Of a stretch of 39,360 nucleotides of DNA, positions 1 through 9,103 are shown piece by piece (position 1 is the first letter of the stretch; each line of letters opens with the position of its first letter). Source of the stretch: JACDAE01 sp963717195 (GTDB lineage: Bacteria > Chloroflexota > Ktedonobacteria > Ktedonobacterales > Ktedonobacteraceae); assembly GCA_963717195.1 (NCBI GenBank), contig CAVQVR010000016.1:1-39360 (forward strand), in the 5' to 3' direction. The translations under genes and the position numbers were made by a program. The notes under the pieces are model-generated. The model saw only the letters and a list, made by a program, of their open reading frames with translations, did not search any database and was not told where the DNA came from.

Positions 1-47
1 CAGATTTGTCATAGAGAGTGTATTTGATAAGGAGAACTCTTTTTTTT

Positions 48-1043
48 ATGATTTATGATATAAAACGCCTTCATACACACAGACGACTCCTCATAGGAAT
101 TGTTTGCTCGCTACTGATCATTGGTAGTAGCACCCTGTTACTGATTTTACATAACACTCCAAGCCAGAAGAGTTCGCAGCAAAGTAGCAGAACGACATCG
201 ACATCACACGGTACACATGCAACGGCTACCAGCACGCCAACGCCCATCAGCACAGCAACAGAAGAAGGAATTACGCCGACCCCAACCCCTTTCTTCGCAG
301 ACGATTTTAGTAATAACAGTCAGGGTTGGTATCTAAATAATATTGCAGGCTATACACGTTCACTTTCAGACAATGGATTGATACTGACAGATACCAACCG
401 TAGTCCGATGATCGAAAGCTTGCCAACAAACCATAAATTTGGTGATTTTATCTTGACTACAACACTTACGCTCAAGCAAGGCGACAATAACGATAGTGTG
501 GGCCTTTACCTGCGTGGAGACAGTAACCTTGACCACGATTATCGTATCGATATTTTTGGGAATAATACCTATGCCATCAGTAAAGAATATCTGGATACCG
601 ACAACACACCACAATCGCTCTATATCATTGCTCCCTCGCATACTACCTCACTCAAATCACCAGGCACTCCTAATACACTGACTGTCATCATGAAAGGGCC
701 AACCATGATCCTGCTCATCAATGGCAATCTTGTCAATGCTATTATCGATGAAGACTATACCCATGGGCAGATCGCACTCTTTGTCGCCAATAGTGCTACC
801 TCCCCAGGAGTCACTGCCGTTTTCAGTAGCATCACAATTGATCCTGCACCTGATCAATTCCCTGTGACCGGAAATTGCACGACCGCTCCCACAGGCCAGA
901 ATGGAGCAACCCCTACATCTTGTAACGGAGCATGCGGAACTCCCCAGACGAGCAATAACGCGATAACTCCAACGCCTTGCAGTGGAGCATGCAGAACTAC
1001 GCCAACAAGCAATAATGGAATAACTCCCACATCTTGTAAATGA
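48..1043 (+). CDS. Membrane-anchored extracellular protein with LamG/DUF1080-like domain
   Basis: The protein has a short basic N-terminus (KRLHTHRR), one hydrophobic helix (residues about 14-35), a Ser/Thr/Pro-rich linker to about residue 80, and a beta-rich domain beginning FADDFSNNSQGW. That opening is typical of LamG or DUF1080-like (concanavalin-fold) domains of anchored bacterial proteins. It is probably a type II signal anchor with the bulk outside the cell. The C-terminus has a 19-residue repeat, 2.4 copies, each with a Cys pair (SCNGAC, PCSGAC, SC at the end). ATG at 48 is preferred over the GTG at 18 because AGGAGA lies 12 bases upstream. The substrate is unknown; sugar or surface binding is a guess from the fold. 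Confidence 0.7.
   Translation: MIYDIKRLHTHRRLLIGIVCSLLIIGSSTLLLILHNTPSQKSSQQSSRTTSTSHGTHATATSTPTPISTATEEGITPTPTPFFADDFSNNSQGWYLNNIAGYTRSLSDNGLILTDTNRSPMIESLPTNHKFGDFILTTTLTLKQGDNNDSVGLYLRGDSNLDHDYRIDIFGNNTYAISKEYLDTDNTPQSLYIIAPSHTTSLKSPGTPNTLTVIMKGPTMILLINGNLVNAIIDEDYTHGQIALFVANSATSPGVTAVFSSITIDPAPDQFPVTGNCTTAPTGQNGATPTSCNGACGTPQTSNNAITPTPCSGACRTTPTSNNGITPTSCK
897..1040 (+). repeat. 57-bp in-frame tandem repeat encoding Cys-containing 19-mers
   Basis: Within the 3' end of the anchored protein gene, units start at about 903, 960 and 1017 (the last partial). Each encodes a pattern TPTxCxGACxT followed by a Thr/Ser/Asn stretch. Spacing is exactly 57 bases, so the repeat can expand or contract without breaking the frame. 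Confidence 0.65.
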
Positions 1044-1054
1044 GGAGGGTTTCG

Positions 1055-1537
1055 TTATTCGTCTCCCATTGTGCGTCGTATCAGGAAACGGGTTACTTGA
1101 TTGATATCACCAGTGCGTTGATATATCGCAATCTGGCGATCAGCTCCCGTACCTTCTGGATCGTCAAGGAGCCTGTATAAATACTCTATCTCACGCTCAC
1201 ACCCCAGTTCTGGCACGACGTCCGCAACGAAGTCGAGCAGCAAATGAATAGATTCGCGCATCGATATACGTCGCCGATCGCTGAAATCGACGACATCTGC
1301 ATCTAACCCATACCGCATCGCCGCCCATTTATTGACTTCAACGTGACCCGCGAGGAGGTACATGGACTGGATCTGCGCTGACGTCGAGCCGGGTGCCCTT
1401 CGTACAAGCGCCTCGGCCGAAGCGCCGCCGGGCGAGGATTTGTTGAACCGTTCCTCGCATACGCAATACGGAGACTGATTGTGCAGAAAAGAGTGTGTGG
1501 CCGAATATGTCCCAACAAATATCTTTTGCGCTTTCAA
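1055..1537 (-). pseudogene. Remnant of carboxylate-amine ligase (GCS2/YbdK family), C-terminal part only
   Basis: The last ~105 residues resemble the C-terminal end of the ATP-dependent carboxylate-amine ligase family (glutamate-cysteine ligase type 2, YbdK). The segment VEVNKWAAMRYGLDA matches the family's conserved ENKWRAxRYGLDA region, and the end (TGADRQIAIYQRTGD) matches the usual GAxRQxxxYxxTGD tail. The family is normally about 370 residues. Here only a third is present, and the first ~50 residues (to about SAQIQSM) do not resemble the family. No recognisable remainder was found upstream (1540-2600). A truncated gene is the best reading. The surrounding sequence is low in coding signal, consistent with decay. 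Confidence 0.6.
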
Positions 1538-1539
1538 TT

Positions 1540-2612
1540 CGGCCGAGTACTGATCAGGTCAGCAACGTCATGCTCAAAATGACTGCACGATGACACGAGA
1601 GGAGAACGCGCTCTGTGAGGATCAATCGCTCCAGAGCGCCGTACAATCAGGTTTCAGACCAGTATTGCCGACCCTCCCAGAAAAGGCAAATTTGAAAAAA
1701 GAGCTCACAGATGCGGCCGACCCATCTCTCCCAACTGATTCATAAGCATTATCGGAATCTCTCATTACTAACCATGGCAACATGAATGTGCAATGACTTG
1801 GGTGGGGCACCACCATCCGCTCAATACTTTGCAATTCCAACTCCAACTTCTGGTAGTGCTCTCACAGAAAACGTATCCTCTCTTGCCAGAAAGCAGTGGG
1901 ATGAGTGCCTGCCCCGATGAGAGCTATACCTTCCTGCTTGACAATGTATTCGACTTACCTTAAGGTGGACAATATCCTGACGCGCCGCTGCAATTAGAGG
2001 CAAATGCCGTAATAAGTTCCACGGCTGCCTGCTTCGACTCCGGCTTCATTTTTTCACCCAGCACAGCCTCTCCTTGCGTTGCAAGAGTACCAATACAAGA
2101 ACATAGATCTCCCGGTTCTGCTATCTACAGGCTAAATTCCTACTAAACCATAACGTAAGACAATCAGGCATACAGCCTCTCTTTCCTTTTCAGGTGCCCA
2201 TGACTATTTCATCTAAGATTGTCTATGAGCTCAGTAATAAAACTTAAGCTAAGAGCATTCAAAGATGTAATTATAACTATACCATACTTTCCTGTTCTCT
2301 ACGCGATTTTCACAGGGAATCGTCAGTAATCGCTTACGATTTTCATTTGGAAAGATTGTACGGCCGGGTGCTATCCGATTTGTTTTTTCACACTGTTACA
2401 CGTCTACTTTCATACTTTTCAACAGGAAGGCCACCAAATTATTTAGCAGGCAGAGTTTAGTATATTCAAACAGGATTATTACCGTATAATACAGGTCGCC
2501 TACCGACAAGGAAAGGCTTCTCCATTCCTACACATGATGCGCCCTTTGCAATGTACAACTCAATTTGCAAGTCTAGCTGTCGGCCAGGCTGATAAAAATT
2601 AAGAGAGAAAAA
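1540..2612. other. About 1.07 kb without a convincing gene
   Basis: Only short overlapping frames of unlikely composition occur on both strands, and none has a good ribosome binding site or a recognisable motif. It lies between two broken genes and is best read as decayed sequence. Part of it may once have encoded the missing N-terminus of the neighbouring ligase remnant. Confidence 0.5.
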
Positions 2613-4320
2613 ATGGAAGCAACAAGCGATAGAAACTGGTATCATTATCCGCCAGTGGTGTTGCAGTCTCCGGTTCTTGCCCTTGCCACCTAACATAATG
2701 GCATATGGGCTGGTGGCGCCGGTGGCGTGGCCTGGTATCCTATCCACACGGACTGGCAACCCCATCTTCGGGCTACCACTCAACTCATAACCATCGTTGC
2801 TATCCATTGAGGCCAGCTCATGCGGGAGGAACGGGAGGATGGCTTACTCTTCTGATGAAGGTGTAAACTGGAGAAAAGCTGAAATACAAATGGTGTGGAT
2901 TCGGTGTCTCGTTTTCGCTGTCTCGTCACGCGTAGCTCAGCAGAAAACGTTGATGGCGGCGACGTTAGATCATGTATTTTACGGAGCGATGATCGGAAAA
3001 AACTGGTATGCAGTAACGACTGGCCTGGAGAACTTTGAGGTCACAGCACTGACATGGACAGAGGATGAGAATGTCCTGACGGGTACCACCAATGGTATTT
3101 ATCATTCTCCTGATCGTGGACAAAGCTGGTCCCTGACCCATGGAAGTGCTGGCTACGAGGTTGGAGCACTGACCTATCTCCCCGATGGAACCGCACTGGC
3201 TGCTCTGAAAGTGGAGGATTACTCTACTCGTCGGATAAAGAGATCACGTGGGATAAGCTTGAAGGTGTACCAGCAAATATAGCGGGCAGCGCCTTTTCCG
3301 TCACCGGAGACGGGACACTCCTATGGGGAACACTTGGCAATGGCATCTTACGCTCAACCGATAGTGGACATACCTGGAAACAGGTACACGAAAGCACGGT
3401 CCTTTCATTTGCCGCGAATGGCAATACGCTCTACGCAGGACACTCCGATGGTCTGAGCGTGAGCGTAGATGATGGCATCACCTGATCTCACTCCCACATC
3501 CACCCATTCATGATCTACGCCGCATATTGGTCGTTGATAGGCAACCTCTGCTGGTAGGAGCCTATGCAGGGCTGCAACGCTATGGAAAAAAACAGGCATG
3601 GGCACCCCTACCTTCACCTGGCATCCCTCTTTCCACGATCGAGCAAATCTCAGAAGGTATCCTGATCGCCTCTAGCCTGGAAGGACCGGCTCGCTCAACG
3701 GATGGGGGCCTGACCGCAGACGGTCCTGGCAGGCGAACATGGACAGATTGCCTATCTCACATTCCGACAAGATGGGACAGGTTGGGCTGGAAAGAAGGAT
3801 GGCACATACCTGCTGCATACAGATGATGGAGGGATCACCTGGAAACAACATGCAACTCCCCCTGGCACTCTACCACTGGTAGCTTTGCAGATTACAGCAT
3901 ACGGATTGCGGCCGCAGCTTTTGATCCAGGGCAATCTCGTGTCCGTATCTGGCACTCGTTTGATGAAGGAAGAAACTGGCAACGCAGTATTGAAGCAGTA
4001 ACCTCGTGGCCTGTAGTCGAACCTGGTATGAACCGGCTCTCTTCTCCCTTGGAGGTATGCTCTTCTGGCAACAGCCTGATAGAAGATGGACTCAGAAACA
4101 GGTCGGCAATGGGCAAGAAGGCATACGGCGCGTGGCCTCCAATAGTCATACCGTCGTTGTACAGACCACGAACCACCTCTACACTTCAACCGATAACGCG
4201 GAAACATGGATAGCAGACGATAGCAATTTGCCCTTTGATCAGCTATTAGATGTGAAAATCGCCGCTAATACTATCTACGCCCTGCTCACAGCAGGACGCG
4301 TCTGGTCTCGTACATTCTAA
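2613..4320 (+). pseudogene. Broken BNR/sortilin-type beta-propeller (exo-sialidase-like) gene
   Basis: Successive pieces in different frames each carry the Asp-box/BNR motif (S-x-D-x-G-x-x-W): SSDEGVNW, SPDRGQSW, STDSGHTW and a last STDNAETW. These are interleaved with strands such as NTLYAGHSDGL and GILIASSLEG. This is the pattern of glycosidase or VPS10-like propeller repeats seen in many Chloroflexota proteins. An upstream piece begins at ATG 2613 after AAGAGAG and stops after 26 codons; later pieces cover about 2797-3240, 3240-3484, 3527-3740 and 4006-4320. At least four frame changes or stops are needed to join them, many more than in any neighbour, so real decay is likely. Function is unknown. 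Confidence 0.65.
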
Positions 4321-4540
4321 ATAAGACTATAAGAATTAGTGGCACTGAAAGCATCAGAAGAAGATGGGCGGAGCCGTTAGAAAACGTATGCTCCGCTTTA
4401 TACAAATTAAGAAGGAAACGCCCTCCCTTACGAGGGTTTCTCAAGAGACTTCTCTCCCTACATCCTACTCTTTTATATTTTACATAAGATATCTCTGTTA
4501 GCGAAAATCTTCTCCATGATGAAATACTGATCAATGTCCT

Positions 4541-4801
4541 CTATTGCTGAAGTGAGAAAACAACCTCTGGGCATCGTGCGGAATACTCTTGCCGGATGCG
4601 GGCCAGCCAGTGGACTGCCACATGAACTTCTTCCCTCGACCATCCGACTGAGGCCAACATTCCCCTTGATCGGTGCGGGTCTTGATAGGGCGTGAACGGT
4701 GTAATTGTCTCGGCAATGTATGGGCCAGCTTCTTTTGTACGAATGTCGCGATATTTTTTGTTCTCATAGTATTCTCCTGTTTTTAGAGCTTTGATGGGCA
4801 T
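4541..4801 (-). CDS. Small hypothetical protein (86 aa), start uncertain
   Basis: The frame reads as a plausible soluble protein ending RIRQEYSARCPEVVFSLQQ, with no family recognised. The ATG at 4801 has no ribosome binding site. A much better signal, AGGAGA five bases before an ATG at 4767, is in another frame. That ATG enters a run of six A (4752-4757) and would join the coding frame if the run had seven. Either the upstream ATG is used, or the run carries a missing base. The encoded protein from the second start would begin MRTKKYRDIRTKEAG. Confidence 0.4.
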   Translation of the reverse strand: MPIKALKTGEYYENKKYRDIRTKEAGPYIAETITPFTPYQDPHRSRGMLASVGWSREEVHVAVHWLARIRQEYSARCPEVVFSLQQ

Positions 4802-4852
4802 GATTAATCACGCTAATCACGCCTACGCACGGGCTTGTCAATCTCGCCCCTG

Positions 4853-5114
4853 CTAGGGCTCATCTACAGCTATTTCCTGCTCTTCCGTTAACTCATCAGG
4901 CTGCTCGGCTGCTTCTTGCATCCATGCTGGTACTTCGGCAGTTGCAGGGGAATTCTTACAGCTTCCCGCAACGTCTCCTGGTGCTCATTCAGCCAGTACA
5001 GCAGATCCAGTGCTTCATGGGCCGCAAGCGTGACTCGCACCCCTCGCCAGTGATATCAAGCATTCCCAGGGTGTGCAGCTCTACAATATGTTTCCCTAAA
5101 TCGCGTGTACTCAT
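4853..5114 (-). pseudogene. Small hypothetical gene with two frame changes
   Basis: ATG at 5114 follows AGGAGAAGAG. It reads MSTRDLGKHIVELHTLGMLD, then changes frame near a GGGG run (about 5039) into a segment AAHEALDLLYWLNEHQETL. It changes again near a CCCC run (about 4950) into an acidic tail (EEQEIAVDEP) ending at 4853. Joined, it is about 87 residues, helical, with an acidic C-terminus. I do not recognise the family. Because both breaks lie at short homopolymers, base-call indels are as likely as decay. Confidence 0.4.
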
Positions 5115-5224
5115 CGTCTTTTCTCTTCTCCTGCGCAACTCTACACAATCCATTCCCACAAGTTTGATACGAAAGAAAAAAGCATCAAGTTGCAGATTGG
5201 ATAAGAATATCCATGACTGCCCCG

Positions 5225-6627
5225 TTAATTTTCATTTTTCAACTCGGCCTCCAGGTCATCAATAAACTGGCGAGCCATACGGCCAGAACGCCCAGTATGT
5301 TGACGTTCCCAGCGTAGCGCACGTTCATCCAGGCGTTCTTCTGGCAACGTTATTCCGCGCTGCTGAGCCAATCCTGCAACGATTTTTAGATAGCGCTGTT
5401 GATCAGGTGTGCTAAATGTGACGCGCATACCAAAACGATGAGCCAATGATTGTTTCTCCTCCATGGTATCACGCCAGTTCACATCCTCGGTCGGCTTACC
5501 ACGGTCAGAAAAGTTCTCCCGTATAAGGTTCATACGATTGGTAGTAGCGCTGATCAACACATTCGCGGGTCGTGCTTCGGCTGTGCCTTCAAGGAGCATC
5601 TTCAGTACCTTATATTCTGTTTCATGCTCTTCAAACGAGAGGTCGTCGATGAAAAGTACGAAATGGGGTGCGCGTCCACGCAATTGTGCCACGATGCGCG
5701 GAAGATCGCTAATATATTCTTTGCGTACTTCGACCAGGCGCAGACCACGATCAGTATAGGCATTAACCAGGGCTTTTATCGTCGATGATTTCCCGGTACC
5801 CGGCGCTCCATAGAGCAAGACATCATGAGCAGGAAGATTAGTAAGGAACCGTTCAATGTTTGATTTCAGGAGAGATTGCTCACGTTCATAACCAATCAGA
5901 TTGCTTAACTGGATAGGATCAGGATGGGCAATGCCCTGCAATCCTTCGTTGACGCCCTGCCAGCGCAACACACGATAGTGTGCAAGAGGGCCAGTGCCAT
6001 GGCGCGACCAATAGGCTTCTAAAGGCTCAATCAATGTTTTCCAATCAGTGCTCTCAGTAGCGTGACGAGCCAGGGCATCACGAGCACTATTGCGCTCACC
6101 TTCATCAAGAGGTGCCAGCTCGTACCAGGGCACCCAGGCATCGCGTAACGCAGGCAATTCTGGCGTAACCATATTACCTGTTAATTGCCAGAGCGTCCGG
6201 GCATCGAGTTGAAACAACAGGTGAAGGGCTTGCAAATCACGTTGTACCTGAGCACGTAGAGCAGGCGTTACCCCTGCAGAGCCAACACGCTCAACCTGAG
6301 TACTCCAAGAGTAGCAGTATCGATGAGACGTGTGAGCAGATAGGCCTGCCACGCATCGGGAAGAGCTGATAGTGCTTCCCCGTTTGCTGCACTGGCCAGT
6401 TCTCTGAAGGCATTGCTATAAGCAGCGGCGGCTTCCTCTGCATGAGACTCGGGAGAGGATAGAATGCGTAGTAGCTCCATAACCGCCTGACCTGTACTCT
6501 CGGCAAGCACTTCACGCAGCAGTGTTATACCATAGGTTGCCTGCAAAGCTGCTACTACAGATTGATGGGATGTCCCTAAAGATGTTGAGTTCAAGAAGTG
6601 TACCTCTGCAAATTTTGTTGGTAGCAT
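5225..6627 (-). CDS. DUF815-family AAA+ ATPase (single frameshift)
   Basis: The C-terminal part (5225 to about 6290) has the full DUF815 core: SNLIGYEREQ, Walker A GAPGTGKSS, Walker B FVLFIDDLSF, the ATTNRMNLI sensor segment, and a closing RQFIDDLEAEL. The N-terminal ~110 residues continue in another frame from an ATG at 6627 and stop at 6268; the join lies at about 6280-6330. DUF815 proteins are single AAA+ ATPases of unknown client. The lengths fit a family member of about 465 residues once the frameshift is closed. No ribosome binding site is obvious at 6627. It is divergent from the oxidoreductase gene across a 140-bp promoter region. Remodelling of a protein or nucleic acid complex is inferred from the fold only. 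Confidence 0.8.
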
Positions 6628-6769
6628 TTTTTAAATTATGCCATAGTATAGCATGGAAAGGGGCAAACATTACGTTTTTGTGTCTCGCTGCATGGTATGC
6701 TAATAACGCATATCGTTCTCTTCTTAAAATAGTCTATGGCTATAAGATACAGCCGATACGAGGAAGCAC

Positions 6770-7867
6770 ATGTCCACAAATATCTCAGCGCAAACGACAA
6801 AACCATTGCGGGTCGCTCTCATCGGATACGGAGTTGCCGGAAGCGTCTTTCATGCCCCGCTTATTAGCGCAACACCTGGAATGAGCATCGCCGCTATCGT
6901 GATACATTCGCCCGCACGGCAGCAGCAAGCACGCCAGGATTTTCCAACGGCAGAGATTTTTGACACAACCGATCAACTCTGGTCGCAGGCAGTTCGCTTT
7001 GACCTGGTGGTAGTCGCAACACCTAATAGCTTGCATGTCCCACTAGGGAGCGCTGCACTTAACGCCGGCTTGCCCGTCGTGATCGATAAGCCAATGGCGG
7101 CATCGGTAGCCGACGCGGAACGCTTGATTGCTATAAGCAAGAAGTCTGGAAAATTACTCTCAGTCTTCCAGAACCGACGTTGGGATAATGACTTTCTGAC
7201 CGTACAGCAGTTGCTCAAAGCTGACATGCTCGGTCCCATCACCCGTTTTGAGTCGCGCTTTGACCGTTATCGCCCAGAACCACGCGCTCATGCCTGGCGC
7301 GAATTGTCCGCACCAGAAGATGCAGGAGGATTGCTCTACGACATCGGGAGCCACCTCATTGATCAAGCGATACAGCTCTTCGGGCACCCATTGCAAGTCT
7401 ATGCTGAGATGGAACGCCAACGTCCCGGTGCTCAGGTAGACGATGACACATTTGTTGCGCTTACGTTTGCTTCTGGCATTCATACCCATCTCTGGATGAG
7501 TGTTGTCGCTCAGATTGCGGGGCCGCGCATGCGTCTGAGCGGATTGCGTGGCACCTATGAAAAATGGGGACTTGACCCACAGGAAGATGCACTCCGTTCC
7601 GGCATACGTCCAGGCGCTCCAGACTGGGGAAAAGAACCGGGCGAACGCTGGGGAAGACTTTCTACAGAGGTAGGAGGCGTGCATGTCGATGGCAAAATAG
7701 AAACACTCACAGGTAGCTACGAAAGCTACTATGCGTTACTGCGCGATGCACTTCTACAGAATGGGCCTCCCCCGGTTGATCCAGCTGATGCCGTCATCAC
7801 ATTGCGGATCATTGAAGCCGCGCAGCAAAGTGCACGAGATGGCACAATCGTGAAATTGGATAGTTAA
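6770..7867 (+). CDS. Gfo/Idh/MocA-family NAD(P)-dependent oxidoreductase
   Basis: A complete two-domain protein of 365 residues. The N-terminal Rossmann domain has ALIGYGVAGSVFHAP (GxGxxG-like) and VVVATPNSLH, followed by the family signature VVIDKPMA (the EKP motif with Asp for Glu). The C-terminal domain has GGLLYDIGSHLIDQA, the conserved Asp and His that sit by the substrate in this family. The closest general match is the YdgJ/YvaA (scyllo-inositol or related sugar dehydrogenase) branch. Start ATG 6770 has GAGGA eight bases upstream. It stands alone, so the sugar or cyclitol substrate cannot be named. Confidence 0.88.
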   Translation: MSTNISAQTTKPLRVALIGYGVAGSVFHAPLISATPGMSIAAIVIHSPARQQQARQDFPTAEIFDTTDQLWSQAVRFDLVVVATPNSLHVPLGSAALNAGLPVVIDKPMAASVADAERLIAISKKSGKLLSVFQNRRWDNDFLTVQQLLKADMLGPITRFESRFDRYRPEPRAHAWRELSAPEDAGGLLYDIGSHLIDQAIQLFGHPLQVYAEMERQRPGAQVDDDTFVALTFASGIHTHLWMSVVAQIAGPRMRLSGLRGTYEKWGLDPQEDALRSGIRPGAPDWGKEPGERWGRLSTEVGGVHVDGKIETLTGSYESYYALLRDALLQNGPPPVDPADAVITLRIIEAAQQSARDGTIVKLDS

Positions 7868-7948
7868 ACCTCTTTCTTGCAGAGCTAGAATGTAGTATGA
7901 TAAGGAACGTATGCTAGAGAGCAGAGGCATATATAGAAAGGGGCAACT

Positions 7949-9103
7949 ATGCGCCGCTGCATAAAACGTTTATTTTATTTTTCTTGCACCACTTATGTTC
8001 TTTTGACCGTTCTATTAGCATTCCCATCGCAAACACACGCACGAGCTATTCCAGCAGAGCAGCCATCTTTATATAGCATTCTCGGTCCTCCAACGGTGAG
8101 CGCTGATTTTATCGATCAGGTTCTTGCTGCCAATAACTCGCCCGCAACAGGCAGTGGGCAAGCTATCTATAATGATGGTGTCAATTATGGCATCGATCCT
8201 GTCTTCGCTCTGGCATTTTTTATGCATGAGAGCTCTTTTGGTACAGCAGGGATGGCACAACTTACACTCTCTCCTGGCAATCTACGCTGTATCCCTAATG
8301 CTGATTGCCTGTCTGGTTACGCAGCATTTCCCAGCTGGAATGCTGGCTTTGATGCATGGTACCAACTTATACGTAATCTGTATGTGGATACCTGGGGGTT
8401 GACAACTGTTGACCAGATTATCCCTCGTTATGCACCATCGAGCGATAATAACGATGATACCGCTTATATTAGCTCAGTTGAAAGCGCCATCGACTCATGG
8501 AGAGGCAACCAGGTAGCTACAGAGAGTCCACCGCTTCCAGTAAGCACAGAATCCATCACTACTACGTCTCCTATTACTTCCTATCCAGCTGATGGCTATA
8601 CTATTGTCGGAAAGCCAACAATCGACGCGGCCTTCATCGACATGATACTCACGAGCTATCATTCACCAGCAGCAGGAAAAGGAAAGGAGCTCTATGATAC
8701 AGGCGTGAAGGCGCATATTGATCCTGTCTTCGCATTGGCATTCTTCATGCACGACAGCATCTTCGGTACTGTTGGTATGGCGAGAGTAACCTATTCACTG
8801 GGCAATCTTCCAGCGTCTGGAAGCCCTACCGCCTGCACCTGCAAGGCCTTTCACGGTTATCGCCAATACGCTAGTTGGGAAGCAGGATTTAGCGACTGGT
8901 ATCAGTTTATCCAGCAACGCTATATTAGCCAGAATGTGACCACAATTGGGCAGATTGTACCAGATTATTCAGTTACCAAAGATCCCAATATCATCAAATC
9001 CTTTATCAAAACGCTCGAAGCGCGCGTCGATGTCTGGCGTCATCAGTACACAGACAAAACCCCACAAGGAGGCACATCGTTATCGCTGTCCTCTCTCGGC
9101 TAA
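7949..9103 (+). CDS. Secreted protein with two glucosaminidase-like (GH73-type) domains
   Basis: The N-terminus has a Sec signal peptide (RRCIKR, hydrophobic core, THARA cleavage region). Two homologous domains of about 140 residues follow (residues about 45-190 and 215-370). Each has a FALAFFMH core, a GxAGMA/GTVGMA turn, a PSWNAGF/ASWEAGF segment and a terminal helix ending W-R. This matches the lysozyme-like glucosaminidase fold (PF01832, Bax/FlgJ group), implying peptidoglycan cleavage outside the membrane. Domain one has Glu at the expected catalytic site (MHESSFG), whereas domain two has Asp (MHDSIFG) and may be weak or a binding module. ATG 7949 is preceded by AAGGGG. Its 3' end overlaps the convergent ATP-grasp gene by 24 bases. 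Confidence 0.8.
   Translation: MRRCIKRLFYFSCTTYVLLTVLLAFPSQTHARAIPAEQPSLYSILGPPTVSADFIDQVLAANNSPATGSGQAIYNDGVNYGIDPVFALAFFMHESSFGTAGMAQLTLSPGNLRCIPNADCLSGYAAFPSWNAGFDAWYQLIRNLYVDTWGLTTVDQIIPRYAPSSDNNDDTAYISSVESAIDSWRGNQVATESPPLPVSTESITTTSPITSYPADGYTIVGKPTIDAAFIDMILTSYHSPAAGKGKELYDTGVKAHIDPVFALAFFMHDSIFGTVGMARVTYSLGNLPASGSPTACTCKAFHGYRQYASWEAGFSDWYQFIQQRYISQNVTTIGQIVPDYSVTKDPNIIKSFIKTLEARVDVWRHQYTDKTPQGGTSLSLSSLG

Noticed and set aside
1303..2807. Several short reverse frames
   Set aside because: They overlap one another, lack start signals and do not extend the ligase remnant.
4400..4435. Small CCCTC/GAGGG hairpin as terminator of the BNR gene
   Set aside because: The stem is short and no T run follows; only a weak possibility.
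7160..7684. Reverse frame opposite the Gfo/Idh/MocA gene
   Set aside because: It lies wholly inside a convincing gene and has no recognisable motif.
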